DNA from: Coleofasciculus sp. LEGE 07092 | Lineage (GTDB): Bacteria > Cyanobacteriota > Cyanobacteriia > Cyanobacteriales > Coleofasciculaceae | Length of the DNA stretch: 64,000 bases | Direction: 5' to 3' | NCBI RefSeq assembly: GCF_015207375.1 | Contig: NZ_JADEWY010000007.1 | Location: forward strand, 19,065 to 83,064 | Part shown: positions 1 to 10,315 of the stretch, in pieces | Layout of the letters: each line of letters starts with the position of its first letter | How positions within the stretch are numbered: position 1 is the stretch's first letter | Notes under the pieces: generated by a model | Database searches by the model: none | The model's input: only the letters and a program-made list of their open reading frames with translations | What the model was told of the DNA's origin: nothing | Made by a program: the position numbers and the translations under genes

Positions 1-200
1 GCAGATACCCCTTGAGCTGTTGTATCGGCGCAAATCCCCAAGATTTGGTAATCGGAATGTTCCGATAGTAACAGTAAAGCTTGACGAATTCGGGCTTTTT
101 CAGATTCAGAGATTGCAGGTTGACTTTCAAGGCAGTTGAAAGGTTTGAGAACTTCTTGGGCTTCTTGAATGGTAAGGTTGGGAGAATTTAGAGGAGACAT
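1..200 (-). CDS. DUF1824 family protein (3' end outside window)
   Basis: An open frame on the minus strand starts with ATG at 198-200 and runs off the left edge, so only about 66 residues are visible. The N-terminus reads MSPLNSPNLTIQEAQEVLKP, followed by SEHSDYQILGICADTTAQG. This resembles the cyanobacterial DUF1824 family, whose members carry a conserved GICAD-type motif. The function of the family is unknown. The assignment rests on recall of the motif, not on a search. ilvC lies upstream on the same strand about 120 bp away. Confidence 0.6.
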   Translation of the reverse strand, partial: MSPLNSPNLTIQEAQEVLKPFNCLESQPAISESEKARIRQALLLLSEHSDYQILGICADTTAQGVS

Positions 201-321
201 TGTTGATAATTGGGTTAAAAAATAAGAATTCCTAACTACTGAAATCGCGGCTAAACAACCATAGACGCGCTAGGGGCTTCCCTAGGAGAAGCCTGCCCAG
301 ACTCCACTATCTTTACCTCAA

Positions 322-1347
<1,026 letters not shown>

Positions 1348-1389
1348 TTAACTGCAAGTCCTTGATTTTACCCCAAAATTTGTACCAAT

Positions 1390-2865
1390 CTAAAACACCT
1401 TTGGCGTCCAGCTACCATGCAAACCATAAGGGATGTGATGTTTTAAGTGTAGTCGCGCTACGGGTTCTAAACAGCGACCGTCTAAAACAACAACATCTGA
1501 ACGGTGGTTATTGGAATCGTAGACTAACACAAGTACCCAGCCATCATCTTCTTGAACCCCATCCGGTCGGGGAACGAAAATAGGTTCGCTGACAAAACCG
1601 TGAGGTGCTGCACTCCAAAGTCGCTCATCACCGTTTGTCAAGTCCAGTTTGATAATGGCTTGTAGCGGTGCGTTACCCGTCGGGTTGTGGGCAGCGCCCA
1701 TGAATACATAGCGGTAAGGGCGTCCGACGTGATTGGGATGGACGCTAGGAAACTCGCAGCAGCGCTCTAGCAACAACCGACGTTTTACGGTTGACTCTCT
1801 CAAATTTACTGTAAACCGCCAGAGTTGCCCTGGTGCGATCGCATCAAAATCAATTTCACGAAAATCTTTACCGGATTCAACTTGATTCAAAGAAGCATAG
1901 CAAATCGAATCGATACAAATCTCATCCCCTTGTTCAAAAGCATTCGCGTGGTGGAAAATAAATCCCGCTTGGGTTTCCAGCACCCTTGTGGGTTCGTTCC
2001 CATACCGGGGAATCACCACGATTCGAGTCGGCTTGTTTGATTGAAACTGCACGCATTCACCAGCACCCTGCAATCCTAGTGCAAAAGGAATCGGATTGAA
2101 GCTGACGGCATTTTGGAAAAAGATGCAGTAGTTGGGCGTAATCGCAAAATCGTGAATGAATGCAAAACCCGGAATGGTATGAGCGTGACGCCGTAGGAGT
2201 TTGCCTGCTGGGTTGAACTCGTAGAGGGTAATCGTACTGGAAAGACCCGCTTTGATATGAAAGTTTACCAGACAGGGAAGACCTTCATCTCGTGCGCTAC
2301 TGGGGTCAATCCGAGGATGGGCGGAAAAAGCATCACCCTCCGCCAAAACACCATTCAGATAGTCTTTCCCAAGGGTATCCAGGGTTTTTGGGTCTAGGCG
2401 ATAGGGTTCGGCAGCTTCCCACAGCGCTAGGAGTTTGTCTCCCCAGTAAATGACGTTGGTGTTAGCAATGTTTTTAATATTCAAATCGAAAAGATTAGCC
2501 AGCCAACCCCCAGGCTTTTGGGTGCCGAAAACGCCACGATAGAGAATACTTCCCGCCTCTTGTTCGCGGAGGAAGCCTTCGGTACGCACAAATCGATTGC
2601 GAAAGTGGGCGCGACCTTCATCTAGTGCGATCGCACAAATCATACCATCACCGTCAAAGGGATGGTGAAGTGGCTGACCGTTAATATCCAGCAAACCCGG
2701 ACCGTTGCGATACAACGTGCCGCGCAGTTCTACTGGAATCTCTCCTTCAACGTCATCAATCCAATAGGCATATTCGTTGGGCTGGGATAGATATCCTTTT
2801 TTCCAACCTTCACGGTCATAAGATACCGAGGAACTAGATACTGATGTGCCTTCTATCGTTATCAT
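1390..2865 (-). CDS. Carotenoid cleavage oxygenase (RPE65/CCD family)
   Basis: A 491-residue non-haem iron dioxygenase that cleaves carotenoids or apocarotenoids oxidatively. The four iron-ligand histidines of the seven-bladed propeller fold are recognisable at about H183 (SAHPRID), H238 (FIHDF), H305/H306 (FHHANAF) and H483 (LHGSW at the C-terminus). FDGDGM and RNGPG near the N-terminus are family hallmarks. It resembles cyanobacterial enzymes of the Synechocystis Diox type. Substrate and cleavage position cannot be read from sequence. The N-terminal 15 residues are Ser/Thr-rich and there is no signal peptide, which fits a cytosolic or membrane-peripheral enzyme. Confidence 0.92.
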   Translation of the reverse strand: MITIEGTSVSSSSVSYDREGWKKGYLSQPNEYAYWIDDVEGEIPVELRGTLYRNGPGLLDINGQPLHHPFDGDGMICAIALDEGRAHFRNRFVRTEGFLREQEAGSILYRGVFGTQKPGGWLANLFDLNIKNIANTNVIYWGDKLLALWEAAEPYRLDPKTLDTLGKDYLNGVLAEGDAFSAHPRIDPSSARDEGLPCLVNFHIKAGLSSTITLYEFNPAGKLLRRHAHTIPGFAFIHDFAITPNYCIFFQNAVSFNPIPFALGLQGAGECVQFQSNKPTRIVVIPRYGNEPTRVLETQAGFIFHHANAFEQGDEICIDSICYASLNQVESGKDFREIDFDAIAPGQLWRFTVNLRESTVKRRLLLERCCEFPSVHPNHVGRPYRYVFMGAAHNPTGNAPLQAIIKLDLTNGDERLWSAAPHGFVSEPIFVPRPDGVQEDDGWVLVLVYDSNNHRSDVVVLDGRCLEPVARLHLKHHIPYGLHGSWTPKVF

Positions 2866-2926
2866 TTTTGTTATTTGCTATGTATTATTTGTCCTTTGTC
2901 TTTTGTGAAAAACCAATGACAAAAAA

Positions 2927-4390
2927 TTAAGGTTCTTCAACAGCCTTTGACCCAACCGGAGTCCGCAAGAACTCTGGCATCAGGTCAGGTAGGAACGGTT
3001 GTTCGGTTTGAGTACCGGGGGTATGATGTTCAAAAATTTCGACTGGAGGCAATGGTCTAGAAGTGCCTTCGCCTTGGAATTCTTTTTGGGGGTCATCTGC
3101 TGGTAGCCAGTGTAAGAATGGCAGGGGCAGCAAGCTGGAGAGGTTTGTGATGATGACCAATAGCCAAAGCTTGTCAAAGTTGTGTTCAGTAACGCCCAGC
3201 CAATGAGTCAGTAAAGCTCCCAGTTCGTGAGATAAAAGCCCTGACAAGTTCCAAATCGACATTAACAGGGCAAACAAGCTGGCTTCCACTCCCGGTGGGC
3301 AGAGTCGCGCTGACAGAACCAGCACGGGCATAAAGGCAATTTGTCCCATCACGGTGAGAATCAAGCTATCTCCCAGGCTGAACCAATGGTCATCAATACC
3401 CAGCGTGCGATTGGCATGGGTAACGAGGAGCAAAGCACTCATCCCCAAGACGGCAGAAAGTAGCGTCGTCCAACCCATAATGGTGCGGAAAGGAATGCTC
3501 TTTAAAAAGCGCTGGAATAGCCAGATACCAACTAACGAGGCAATGCTAGTGACTAGGCGTACCCGTCCTAAAAATTCTGGCTGAAACCCTAACTCGTTGG
3601 TTGTAAAAAAGAAAAATGCCGAATCTGCAGTCGGAGTGGCTTGCCAGAGGAAGATAAACGCTGTGGGCAACCAAATTGCTTTCTGAGTAATTGCACCCCG
3701 CAGTTGCTTGATTTGGAACTTAATGGTAGCTGTGTTGGGTTTTGCTGTTGTGTGTTCTTCAGCAATCAACCAAGCCACAACCGAGACAAGTAACGGAAAC
3801 GTTGCCGTAATGCCAAAAACGGTTTGAGTGCTGAAGTGTTCGAGGAGCCAACCACTTAGGTACGCCGTAATCAAGCCTCCTAGGGCTGAAGTTCCCCAGG
3901 TTAGAGACTGCAAAGAACCTGAGTTGCTCAGGGATTCCTGCCGCGCCCGTTCTACCACTAGAGAATCTACAATCACGTCACTGATAGCAACGGAAAGGGA
4001 ACTGAGGAGGATAGCACCCATCGCTGCCCAAGCAGTAGTGACAACAGTTGCCAAACTCAACCAAGCCACCGTTCCTATTAGTCCAGATAGGATTAAATAG
4101 GGGCGGCGGCGGTAACCGAATAGGGGGAGTCCATCGGAAAGAAAACCAAACACCGGTTTCACAACCCAAGGCAATGCCGCAACACCAACTAGTGCCGCCA
4201 CCTGAGCCGGACTTAACCCCAGTTCATCCTTGAGGAAGAAACTAACTGCCAGTCGCGCCAGCCCTAGGATTCCCTGGACAAAATAGACGGTTAAGATGCC
4301 AATCAGCTCGGGAGTGGGTTCGTTCCCAAAAAATACTTTTTCTTTGAAAGATTCTTTAAACTTCTCCAAGCCCCAGTCGGAAACAATCAT
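2927..4390 (-). CDS. BT1-family folate/biopterin transporter
   Basis: A 487-residue polytopic membrane protein with about 12 hydrophobic segments. The segment ALVGVAALPWVVKPVFGFLS followed by DGLPLFGYRRRPYL is the signature of the folate-biopterin transporter (BT1/FBT) branch of the major facilitator superfamily. Cyanobacterial and plastid members (for example Synechocystis slr0642) transport folates, so pterin or folate uptake is the likely role. The C-terminal 50 residues are a soluble Pro/Glu-rich tail. The gene lies about 60 bp upstream of the carotenoid oxygenase gene on the same strand, and co-transcription is possible. Confidence 0.88.
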   Translation of the reverse strand: MIVSDWGLEKFKESFKEKVFFGNEPTPELIGILTVYFVQGILGLARLAVSFFLKDELGLSPAQVAALVGVAALPWVVKPVFGFLSDGLPLFGYRRRPYLILSGLIGTVAWLSLATVVTTAWAAMGAILLSSLSVAISDVIVDSLVVERARQESLSNSGSLQSLTWGTSALGGLITAYLSGWLLEHFSTQTVFGITATFPLLVSVVAWLIAEEHTTAKPNTATIKFQIKQLRGAITQKAIWLPTAFIFLWQATPTADSAFFFFTTNELGFQPEFLGRVRLVTSIASLVGIWLFQRFLKSIPFRTIMGWTTLLSAVLGMSALLLVTHANRTLGIDDHWFSLGDSLILTVMGQIAFMPVLVLSARLCPPGVEASLFALLMSIWNLSGLLSHELGALLTHWLGVTEHNFDKLWLLVIITNLSSLLPLPFLHWLPADDPQKEFQGEGTSRPLPPVEIFEHHTPGTQTEQPFLPDLMPEFLRTPVGSKAVEEP

Positions 4391-4869
4391 GAATATTTTT
4401 TAAGAATTGTCGCTTTTTATATCTTACACATACCTTCTGAAGTGGGGAGAATAGCCAGAAGTAACACCAATAGGGAAAAAGTTGGGGTAAAATCTCCATT
4501 TTTCTTGTACCCCTACACTCCCTTAAAAACTTGGGGGTATTGCCCCTCATCCTAAAAATGCAATAATGTGGTCAGCTTTTTACCGAATCTGCCTTAAAAC
4601 CTTGACTACTTGTCTTTGCCCTAGTGAGTCGTGCATTAAGTGAATACCCAAAAATCCCAACATTATCCGGATATTGATGAGTACGCCACGATAGGGATTT
4701 GTAGAGATTTTTCACCAGACGCATCTAGCACCAGTACCTTGATAATCTCCTGTTTAAAAAATGGGAACGTTTAAACGTCCCGTTTTTGCTTGTAAAAATT
4801 CTCCTCGCTCCCCTCTAGCTTTGTAGCTGGAATGGACGTCTGAGATGCTAAAACATCTACCTCACTTCT
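4391..4869. other. 479-bp intergenic region between divergent genes
   Basis: This region separates the BT1 transporter (minus) from the CHASE2 cyclase (plus). No convincing protein-coding frame was seen. It holds a terminator-like hairpin at 4763-4782 and must contain promoters for both flanking genes. A TTGACT hexamer near 4602 could be a -35 box for a short plus-strand transcript ending at the hairpin, but no clear -10 was found. Confidence 0.5.
4763..4787. terminator. Hairpin with T-run on both strands (possible bidirectional terminator)
   Basis: GGG-A-ACGTTTAAACGT-CCC forms a near-perfect hairpin with one bulged A, followed by TTTTT on the plus strand. It is preceded by AAAAAA, which reads as TTTTTT on the minus strand. 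No annotated gene ends here. It could end a small RNA made from 4600-4760 or act as an attenuator in the cyclase leader. Confidence 0.5.
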
Positions 4870-6870
4870 ATGAGATTCAGCATTGCTCGAAAGTTCGGTA
4901 TCTCTCGACCCGATTTAGCAAGCCTGCGAGTTGTGGCAATCTCGACTATTGCCGTTACCGCTACCGTGCTGGGAGTGCGGTATATGGGCGGCTTGGAGCC
5001 TCTGGAACTGGCTGGGTTTGACCAGCTCATGCGCTGGCAACCCATAGAACTAGAACCCGATTCCCGGCTTCTGGTGGTAGCCATCACCGAAGAAGACATT
5101 GAAGCTCAGGGGCAGTGGCCTATTTCCGACCAAGTTTTAGCCCAGCTATTGCAGAAACTGCAAGCCAATCAACCCGCTGTTATTGGTCTGGATTTGTATC
5201 GCAACCTCCCCGTAGCACCTGGTTACGAGCAACTGGTCGATCAACTCCAGCAATCTAACCTGATTGGCGTTCAAAGTATCGATACCCGTGCCGGAGTGCC
5301 TGCACCTCCTGACATACCCCCCGAGCGAATTGGGTTTAACGACGTACCCACTGATCTAGATAGTGTAGTTCGCCGCAATAATTTATTTGCTGAAGTAGTC
5401 GTTGAGGGTGAAACAGACGTTCTCTACTCGTTTTCACTGCGTTTAGCCCTTACCTATCTGGAGTCGAAAGGAATCTCGCCGTCTCCAGATAGCTATTACC
5501 TCAAATTGGGCAATTGGGAGTTTTTGCCCTTAGCAGAAAATTCGGGCGGGTATCAAAAGGTGGATGCGAATGGCTACCAAATTTTGCTCAACTACCGTTT
5601 GTCTCACACTGTTGCGCGACAAGTTACCTTTAGCGAAGTCTTGAACGGAGAAGTCGATCCAAGTTGGGTAAAGGACAAAATCGTACTCATTGGCTCAATA
5701 GCCCCCAGTCTGAAAGACCTGTTTGCTACACCTTACAGTCCCGCTCTCGAGGTAAACCCCAAGATGTCAGGGGTTTTAATTCATGCTCAGATGGTGAGTC
5801 AATTACTGGATGCTGCCACTGGCAAGCGAACCTTGTTCTGGTTTTGGTCTGAATGGGCAGAAGTCTTTTGGATTGTGGGCTGGATTTCAACGGGTATTAT
5901 CTTGGGGCGGGTTACTTATCATCCCGTAGCGTTGAGTATCAGCGTTGTTGGCAGCCTGAGTGTTTTATCTAGCGCCTGCTTCTATTTTTTTAGCCAGGGT
6001 GGATGGGTGCCACTAGCTGCGCCAGCCTTAGGATTTGTCTTGGCAGTCGGCACTGTGGTTAGCTATCGGTCTTATCACGAACACAAAAAGCAAGAAATTG
6101 TGATGCGGCTGTTGGGACAAAACACATCCCCCAAGATTGCTCAAGCACTTTGGCAAGAACACGATCGCCTGCTCAAATCGGGCAAGCTACCGGGCATTAG
6201 CCTGACGGCAACCATGCTGTTTGCCGACATCAAAAACTTTAGCACTATTTCTGAAACAATGTCTCCTGAAGCTTTGCTGGGGTGGTTAAACGAACTCCTA
6301 GAGGTGATCACCCGTGAAGTTCTACAACACCAAGGCATTGTCAATAAGTTTACCGGTGATGGTGTGATGGCAGCCTTTGGAGTGCCAACTGCTCGCTTAG
6401 AAATGAGAGAAGTATCAGAGGACGCCAAAGCCGCTGTAGATTGTGCCATGACAATTAGCGAACACATTGAGGAGATGAACCAGAATTGGCAGCGTTTGGG
6501 TTTACCCATCATTCAGATGCGCATCGGCATTTTTACTGGAGGCGTTGTCGCTGGGAGTGTGGGGGGTAAAGACCGCTTGGAATACGGTATTATCGGCGAT
6601 ACCGTCAATACGGCTTCCCGCCTGGAAAGTTACGACAAAGAGCGTCAACCCACCAACTGCCGCGTCCTCATCGGTGACGCCACCTGGACTCACATTCGAG
6701 GGCAATTTGAGGTGGAAGATTGGGGAGAGTTATCTCTCAAAGGCAAGCAGCAAAAAGTAAAAGTACTTCACGTCTTAAGGCGCTTATCGGATAAGCATTC
6801 TAAAGTTATCGCGTCTAAGACGAGGCAGGAGCCAGGAATCAGGAGTCAGGAGTCAGAAGTCAGAAGATAG
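4870..6870 (+). CDS. CHASE2-domain class III adenylate/guanylate cyclase
   Basis: A membrane-bound receptor cyclase of 666 residues. An N-terminal anchor (about 20-38) is followed by an extracytoplasmic CHASE2 sensor (about 45-310), three C-terminal membrane helices (about 322-400) and a class III cyclase domain (about 440-640). Metal-binding aspartates are D453 (FADIKNF) and D497 (FTGDGVM). K493 precedes the latter, and D577 with N580/R584 lies in GIIGDTVNTASRLE. The lysine/aspartate pair favours ATP as substrate, so cAMP is the likely product. The last 20 residues are encoded by an STRR heptamer array (TCAGGAG-type), indicating that the natural C-terminus was extended by repeat expansion. 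Confidence 0.92.
   Translation: MRFSIARKFGISRPDLASLRVVAISTIAVTATVLGVRYMGGLEPLELAGFDQLMRWQPIELEPDSRLLVVAITEEDIEAQGQWPISDQVLAQLLQKLQANQPAVIGLDLYRNLPVAPGYEQLVDQLQQSNLIGVQSIDTRAGVPAPPDIPPERIGFNDVPTDLDSVVRRNNLFAEVVVEGETDVLYSFSLRLALTYLESKGISPSPDSYYLKLGNWEFLPLAENSGGYQKVDANGYQILLNYRLSHTVARQVTFSEVLNGEVDPSWVKDKIVLIGSIAPSLKDLFATPYSPALEVNPKMSGVLIHAQMVSQLLDAATGKRTLFWFWSEWAEVFWIVGWISTGIILGRVTYHPVALSISVVGSLSVLSSACFYFFSQGGWVPLAAPALGFVLAVGTVVSYRSYHEHKKQEIVMRLLGQNTSPKIAQALWQEHDRLLKSGKLPGISLTATMLFADIKNFSTISETMSPEALLGWLNELLEVITREVLQHQGIVNKFTGDGVMAAFGVPTARLEMREVSEDAKAAVDCAMTISEHIEEMNQNWQRLGLPIIQMRIGIFTGGVVAGSVGGKDRLEYGIIGDTVNTASRLESYDKERQPTNCRVLIGDATWTHIRGQFEVEDWGELSLKGKQQKVKVLHVLRRLSDKHSKVIASKTRQEPGIRSQESEVRR
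6822..6867 (+). repeat. STRR heptamer array (GGAGTCA type)
   Basis: Imperfect tandem copies of a GGAGTCA/GAAGTCA heptamer overlap the 3' end of the cyclase gene. Short tandemly repeated repetitive sequences of this kind are typical of filamentous cyanobacteria. Two further arrays occur in this window, at 45379 and 59801. Confidence 0.7.
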
Positions 6871-7161
6871 AAGTGATTTAGACTGACTATAGATAAATGA
6901 GATTTAGAAAGGCTCTTTTTTCCTAGTCTCGATTCCCTACTTCCCACTGCGAAAGGGTAGGGTCAGGTAATAAATTGTCAAATTTCGAGAGCAACATCGC
7001 CAGTATCCTTATTCTTGGAAGGCTAAAAACCTCTAACCCTTAAAGGACTGCCGCATTGATAGGGGACTGTTACTCTGGGGGCTTGAGGAATTCCCCCTGA
7101 AGCTCTCTGTTTTCCCCAAGTTGCGTAAGTCTTCAATTTCTTTGAAAGCGGATAGAAAAAC

Positions 7162-8010
7162 ATGATTGAAAAAATTTTGCTCGCTGTTGCCGGTCGGGGA
7201 TTGTGTGAAGAAATGTTCAATATGTTGACGGAAATCCCCGTCATGCAAAAGGCATCCGTCACTGTCCTGCACGTTGTCACTCCCCAAGTCACTGCCGAAG
7301 CCATGTCCGCTAAGTTGGAAGAGGGGGGCAAGATTTTGGCAGATGCCGTTAAATCCTTACGAGTAGACCCTGAAAAAATCACCCCCAGACTCAAACAGGG
7401 AGACCCCAAAGACGTAGTTCTGCAAGTCGCACAAGAAGAGCAAGCTGACCTGATTATTATGGGTTCAAGAGGGCTCAAGCGTATCGAATCAATTTTGGAA
7501 AACTCAGTCAGCCAATATGTTTTCCAATTATCCTCTCGCCCCATGCTGTTGGTTAAGGATGAAATTTACGTCAAGCGAGTTAACCGTATCATGGTGGCAA
7601 TGGATAAATCTGATTCCGCCAAACAGAGTTTAGATATAGCTCTGTCACTCCTGCGAGATATTAAAGGCAGTCAGCTTTATCTGGTACGTGTGAATCCTGA
7701 CAAACAAAAGCCATCGGGTGAAGTGATAGACAATCCCGAACTAGATCCTGTTCTGGCATCAGCCGCAACTGAAGCGAAAAAGCAAGGCGTTGCGTATCGC
7801 TGTATCAACAGTACGGGTGAAGCTGGACGGGAGATTTGCCGTTTAGCTGATGAAATGAGTGTTGACTTGTTGATACTCGGCTCTCCCGAACGCCGCCCCA
7901 GTATTGCCAAGGCTCTACCCGATTTGGATCGGTTACTGGGGACTTCCCTATCTGATTATGTCCGGGTGTACGCTAACTGCCCTGTTTTGCTATCACGCAC
8001 ACCGGGTTGA
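7162..8010 (+). CDS. Tandem universal stress protein (two UspA domains)
   Basis: A 282-residue cytoplasmic protein made of two UspA-type alpha/beta domains, about 1-135 and 142-280. The first domain keeps a near-complete nucleotide-binding loop (MGSRGL, nine residues, then NS), suggesting ATP binding. In the second the loop is degenerate (LGSPERRPS), so only one half may bind nucleotide. Tandem Usp proteins are common in cyanobacteria and respond to stress and energy status. The start ATG lies about 290 bp downstream of the cyclase gene, so the two are probably transcribed separately. Confidence 0.88.
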   Translation: MIEKILLAVAGRGLCEEMFNMLTEIPVMQKASVTVLHVVTPQVTAEAMSAKLEEGGKILADAVKSLRVDPEKITPRLKQGDPKDVVLQVAQEEQADLIIMGSRGLKRIESILENSVSQYVFQLSSRPMLLVKDEIYVKRVNRIMVAMDKSDSAKQSLDIALSLLRDIKGSQLYLVRVNPDKQKPSGEVIDNPELDPVLASAATEAKKQGVAYRCINSTGEAGREICRLADEMSVDLLILGSPERRPSIAKALPDLDRLLGTSLSDYVRVYANCPVLLSRTPG

Positions 8011-8093
8011 AGACTTCCAGGGGGTGTAGGGAGAAGTGTTGTATTCAAGAAGATTTCTATTTTATTCTTTCACCACACCCCACTTTAAGGAAA

Positions 8094-8121
8094 CCCCCAC
8101 TTCGCGTCTGCAAGGTGGGGG
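8094..8121. repeat. Palindromic element, CCCCCAC / GTGGGGG stem
   Basis: A hairpin with a 7-bp GC stem lies between the convergent usp and psbM genes and may end transcription from either side. A close relative (CCCCCACCT / AGGTGGGGG) lies at 44780-44803 between psaD and trpE, so it belongs to a dispersed palindromic family. Confidence 0.55.
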
Positions 8122-8149
8122 CTAGAAACGGTTTGATAGACAGCCACTC

Positions 8150-8266
8150 TTAGGTATTTTTGTTACCTTCGCGGCTAGCTGTCTGGATGTACAGAATCAA
8201 AAGAAAAACAGTGGGAACCAGCACAAACAAAATGATGGCGATGAATCCTAGCTCGTTAACTTGCAT
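8150..8266 (-). CDS. psbM: Photosystem II reaction centre protein M
   Basis: A 38-residue single-span thylakoid protein. The start ATG is at 8264-8266 and the TAA at 8150-8152. The sequence begins [19 protein letters not shown], runs through one hydrophobic helix ([12 protein letters not shown]) and ends in a polar lumenal or stromal tail. This is the classic PsbM pattern. PsbM sits at the PSII dimer interface. The gene is minus strand, about 140 bp downstream of a ferredoxin gene, and could be read from its own promoter. Confidence 0.95.
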   Translation of the reverse strand: MQVNELGFIAIILFVLVPTVFLLILYIQTASREGNKNT

Positions 8267-8408
8267 TGAACTTAGTGCCTCTACGTTGTATTGAACCCGC
8301 TACTTTAAGAATATCATCGGGGTTTCTCCCTGGATACCTACCCGATCCAGAGAGTACTGTTTCACGGCTGAACCATAACCGCTCAAAGTATAACTAGACT
8401 CAAGGCAC

Positions 8409-8705
8409 TCAGGGTTTAGTTTTGACGCTGATCGGTCCGTTTACTAGAGTTTGGCAGGCTAATCGGTAAGTATCCGGCTTTTTCTTCAGTTTTCGCTTTT
8501 CTGCATCAGTTCGAGGAGAGAGATTTTCTATGCCTTCGACTACTTCCACAATACAGGTGCCGCATTGACCGTAGCCTCCACAGTTCATCAACTTCCCCTT
8601 AAACGTGTAGAGTTCAATGGCATTTTGCAGGGCTTTCTCCCTGAGATTAGCCCCATCAGCCGCTACTACTTCCTGATTTTCCTTGACAAATTTGATATTA
8701 GCCAT
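8409..8705 (-). CDS. 2Fe-2S ferredoxin, C-x5-C-x2-C type
   Basis: A 98-residue soluble protein with a ferredoxin fold. Cluster cysteines are C42, C48 and C51 ([11 protein letters not shown]) and the distal C84 (RLACQT). The C-x5-C-x2-C spacing differs from the C-x4-C-x2-C of plant-type PetF and matches adrenodoxin-like or slr0148-like cyanobacterial ferredoxins. It probably serves a specialised electron-transfer partner instead of bulk photosynthetic electron flow. The region between C51 and C84 carries a lysine-rich stretch ([12 protein letters not shown]). The start ATG has an AGGA just upstream. psbM follows on the same strand. Confidence 0.9.
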   Translation of the reverse strand: MANIKFVKENQEVVAADGANLREKALQNAIELYTFKGKLMNCGGYGQCGTCIVEVVEGIENLSPRTDAEKRKLKKKPDTYRLACQTLVNGPISVKTKP

Positions 8706-8845
8706 CTAGTCCTCCGCTAGGTAACTCCTGCTACATCCTAGAGCAATTAGCAGTACGGGCAATTATTACACCCTCTTGAATCATCCCCAGAGATTGCAAC
8801 TGAGTTGTTTTTCCTTTCTTCTAGGCTAACGAATGGGGATTTAAC

Positions 8846-10156
8846 CTAATTAGACATGACCTTTTGAATGCGTTTAGGATCGCCGAGGAGGGGAGGAGAT
8901 TGAGCTGTATTGACGTTGAGAACGGCTGAATTGCCCCACTTTTGGGATAGCTGTTCGAGGATCTGGTCTTGCTGTTCCCGAAATTCCCAGATATTACTAC
9001 TGCCGCCATTAATGATGGCAAACCAAACCCGCCCGCGATCGCTTGTGGGCATGACTCCAGCTAGGGCACTCACCTGCCGTAGGGTTCCAGTTTTAATGGC
9101 AGTACCTAACGGAATTTTTCGAGCGAACAGGGTGCCGTGGCGATCGCGTCCCGATTGGGGAAACACATCTTCTACACCCATTTGGTGGGGTTCTAGAACA
9201 CGTTCAATTGCCATCAGCATGGCAGTCACGGCACGGGGGGAAATGCGATTTTCTACCCCCAATCCAGAACCATTAATTAATTGAATCTCGTTTTGGGGGA
9301 CATCGGCAGACTCGGCGGCTTGTTTTGCAACCACCCCAGCACCGCCGACGGACTTCGCCAGCATTTCTGCCATGGGGTTGTTGCTGTAAACGTTCATGTG
9401 CCAGAGGATTTGAGCTAGAGGCAGGGATTGATGACGCAAGAGTAAGGTTGTGTTGGCAGGGGCTGTGGTTGGCACCTTCACCTGACCTGCGATCGCTACT
9501 TGGGGTTTGGGCGTCCTGGGTGGCATAGCGCGATGTTGGGTAGCAGCTTGGGGCGACCACCTGCTGGCATTGAGGGCTTGGTGGAGTAGCTTCCCTGCAA
9601 TTATTGGGTCTTCTTCAAAGTTCATGTAGAAATCGCCGACGATGACTAAACTCCCCGTGACGCGGCGGATTCCGAGCTGATTGAGGCTATTTCCAATAGC
9701 GATCGCTTCTTCCCAAACAAATAAGGGATCACTACTACCTGTAACAACTAAGTCACCCTGCAACACTCCATTCTTGATCGATCCGGTGGTACTCACTAGG
9801 GTTTCAAACTGATGAGAGGGTTCCCATTTTTTCAAGCTTGCCAGAGTCGTGGCAATTTTCGTTAAAGAAGCGGCTGGCAGGGGAATGTTACCTTGGTGAT
9901 CTGCTAAAATATTTTGCTCTGATTCCATCCATATACCTTGATAGGCGTTTTGCCCCCCTTTATCCTTCCAGGTTTTCAGGTATTGGCGCACGACTGCTTC
10001 TGCGGCTGGGTCTAGCTTTGACCAGGTAAATAATGGCATATCTTGCCAGGTCAGCATTTGAGCCGTACCCAGGGGGGTCGCAGGCGTTCCTGCCATCTTT
10101 ACCAGTAGAGCCGCTAAACTAGAAGCAATCAATCCAGCACCAATTCGTTGTAACAT
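8846..10156 (-). CDS. dacB: D-alanyl-D-alanine carboxypeptidase/endopeptidase (peptidase S13, PBP4 type)
   Basis: A periplasmic penicillin-binding protein that trims peptidoglycan peptides. The three active-site motifs are visible: SLTK (about S97-K100), SNN (in NVYSNNPMAEM) and KTG (in TAIKTGTLRQ). The N-terminus starts MLQRIGAGLIASSLAALLVK, a signal peptide or anchor. I chose the ATG at 10154-10156 because an AGGAGG ribosome-binding site lies seven bases before it. A 22-residue longer frame to 10222 starts upstream of that site and is less likely. The product is 436 residues, a normal length for the family. Confidence 0.9.
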   Translation of the reverse strand: MLQRIGAGLIASSLAALLVKMAGTPATPLGTAQMLTWQDMPLFTWSKLDPAAEAVVRQYLKTWKDKGGQNAYQGIWMESEQNILADHQGNIPLPAASLTKIATTLASLKKWEPSHQFETLVSTTGSIKNGVLQGDLVVTGSSDPLFVWEEAIAIGNSLNQLGIRRVTGSLVIVGDFYMNFEEDPIIAGKLLHQALNASRWSPQAATQHRAMPPRTPKPQVAIAGQVKVPTTAPANTTLLLRHQSLPLAQILWHMNVYSNNPMAEMLAKSVGGAGVVAKQAAESADVPQNEIQLINGSGLGVENRISPRAVTAMLMAIERVLEPHQMGVEDVFPQSGRDRHGTLFARKIPLGTAIKTGTLRQVSALAGVMPTSDRGRVWFAIINGGSSNIWEFREQQDQILEQLSQKWGNSAVLNVNTAQSPPLLGDPKRIQKVMSN

Positions 10157-10315
10157 TAACATCCCTCCTACATGGAGCATTATTGTAAAGACACGGGTGG
10201 CATTCTGAAAAGTTTTCTTCAAGTCTTTTTACCGGATGTCAGGCAGATCACATCAAGCTTTATGATGCATGGAGGGGTTCTGTTAAAATTTTTAAGGTTT
10301 CTATCATTTTGAGCA

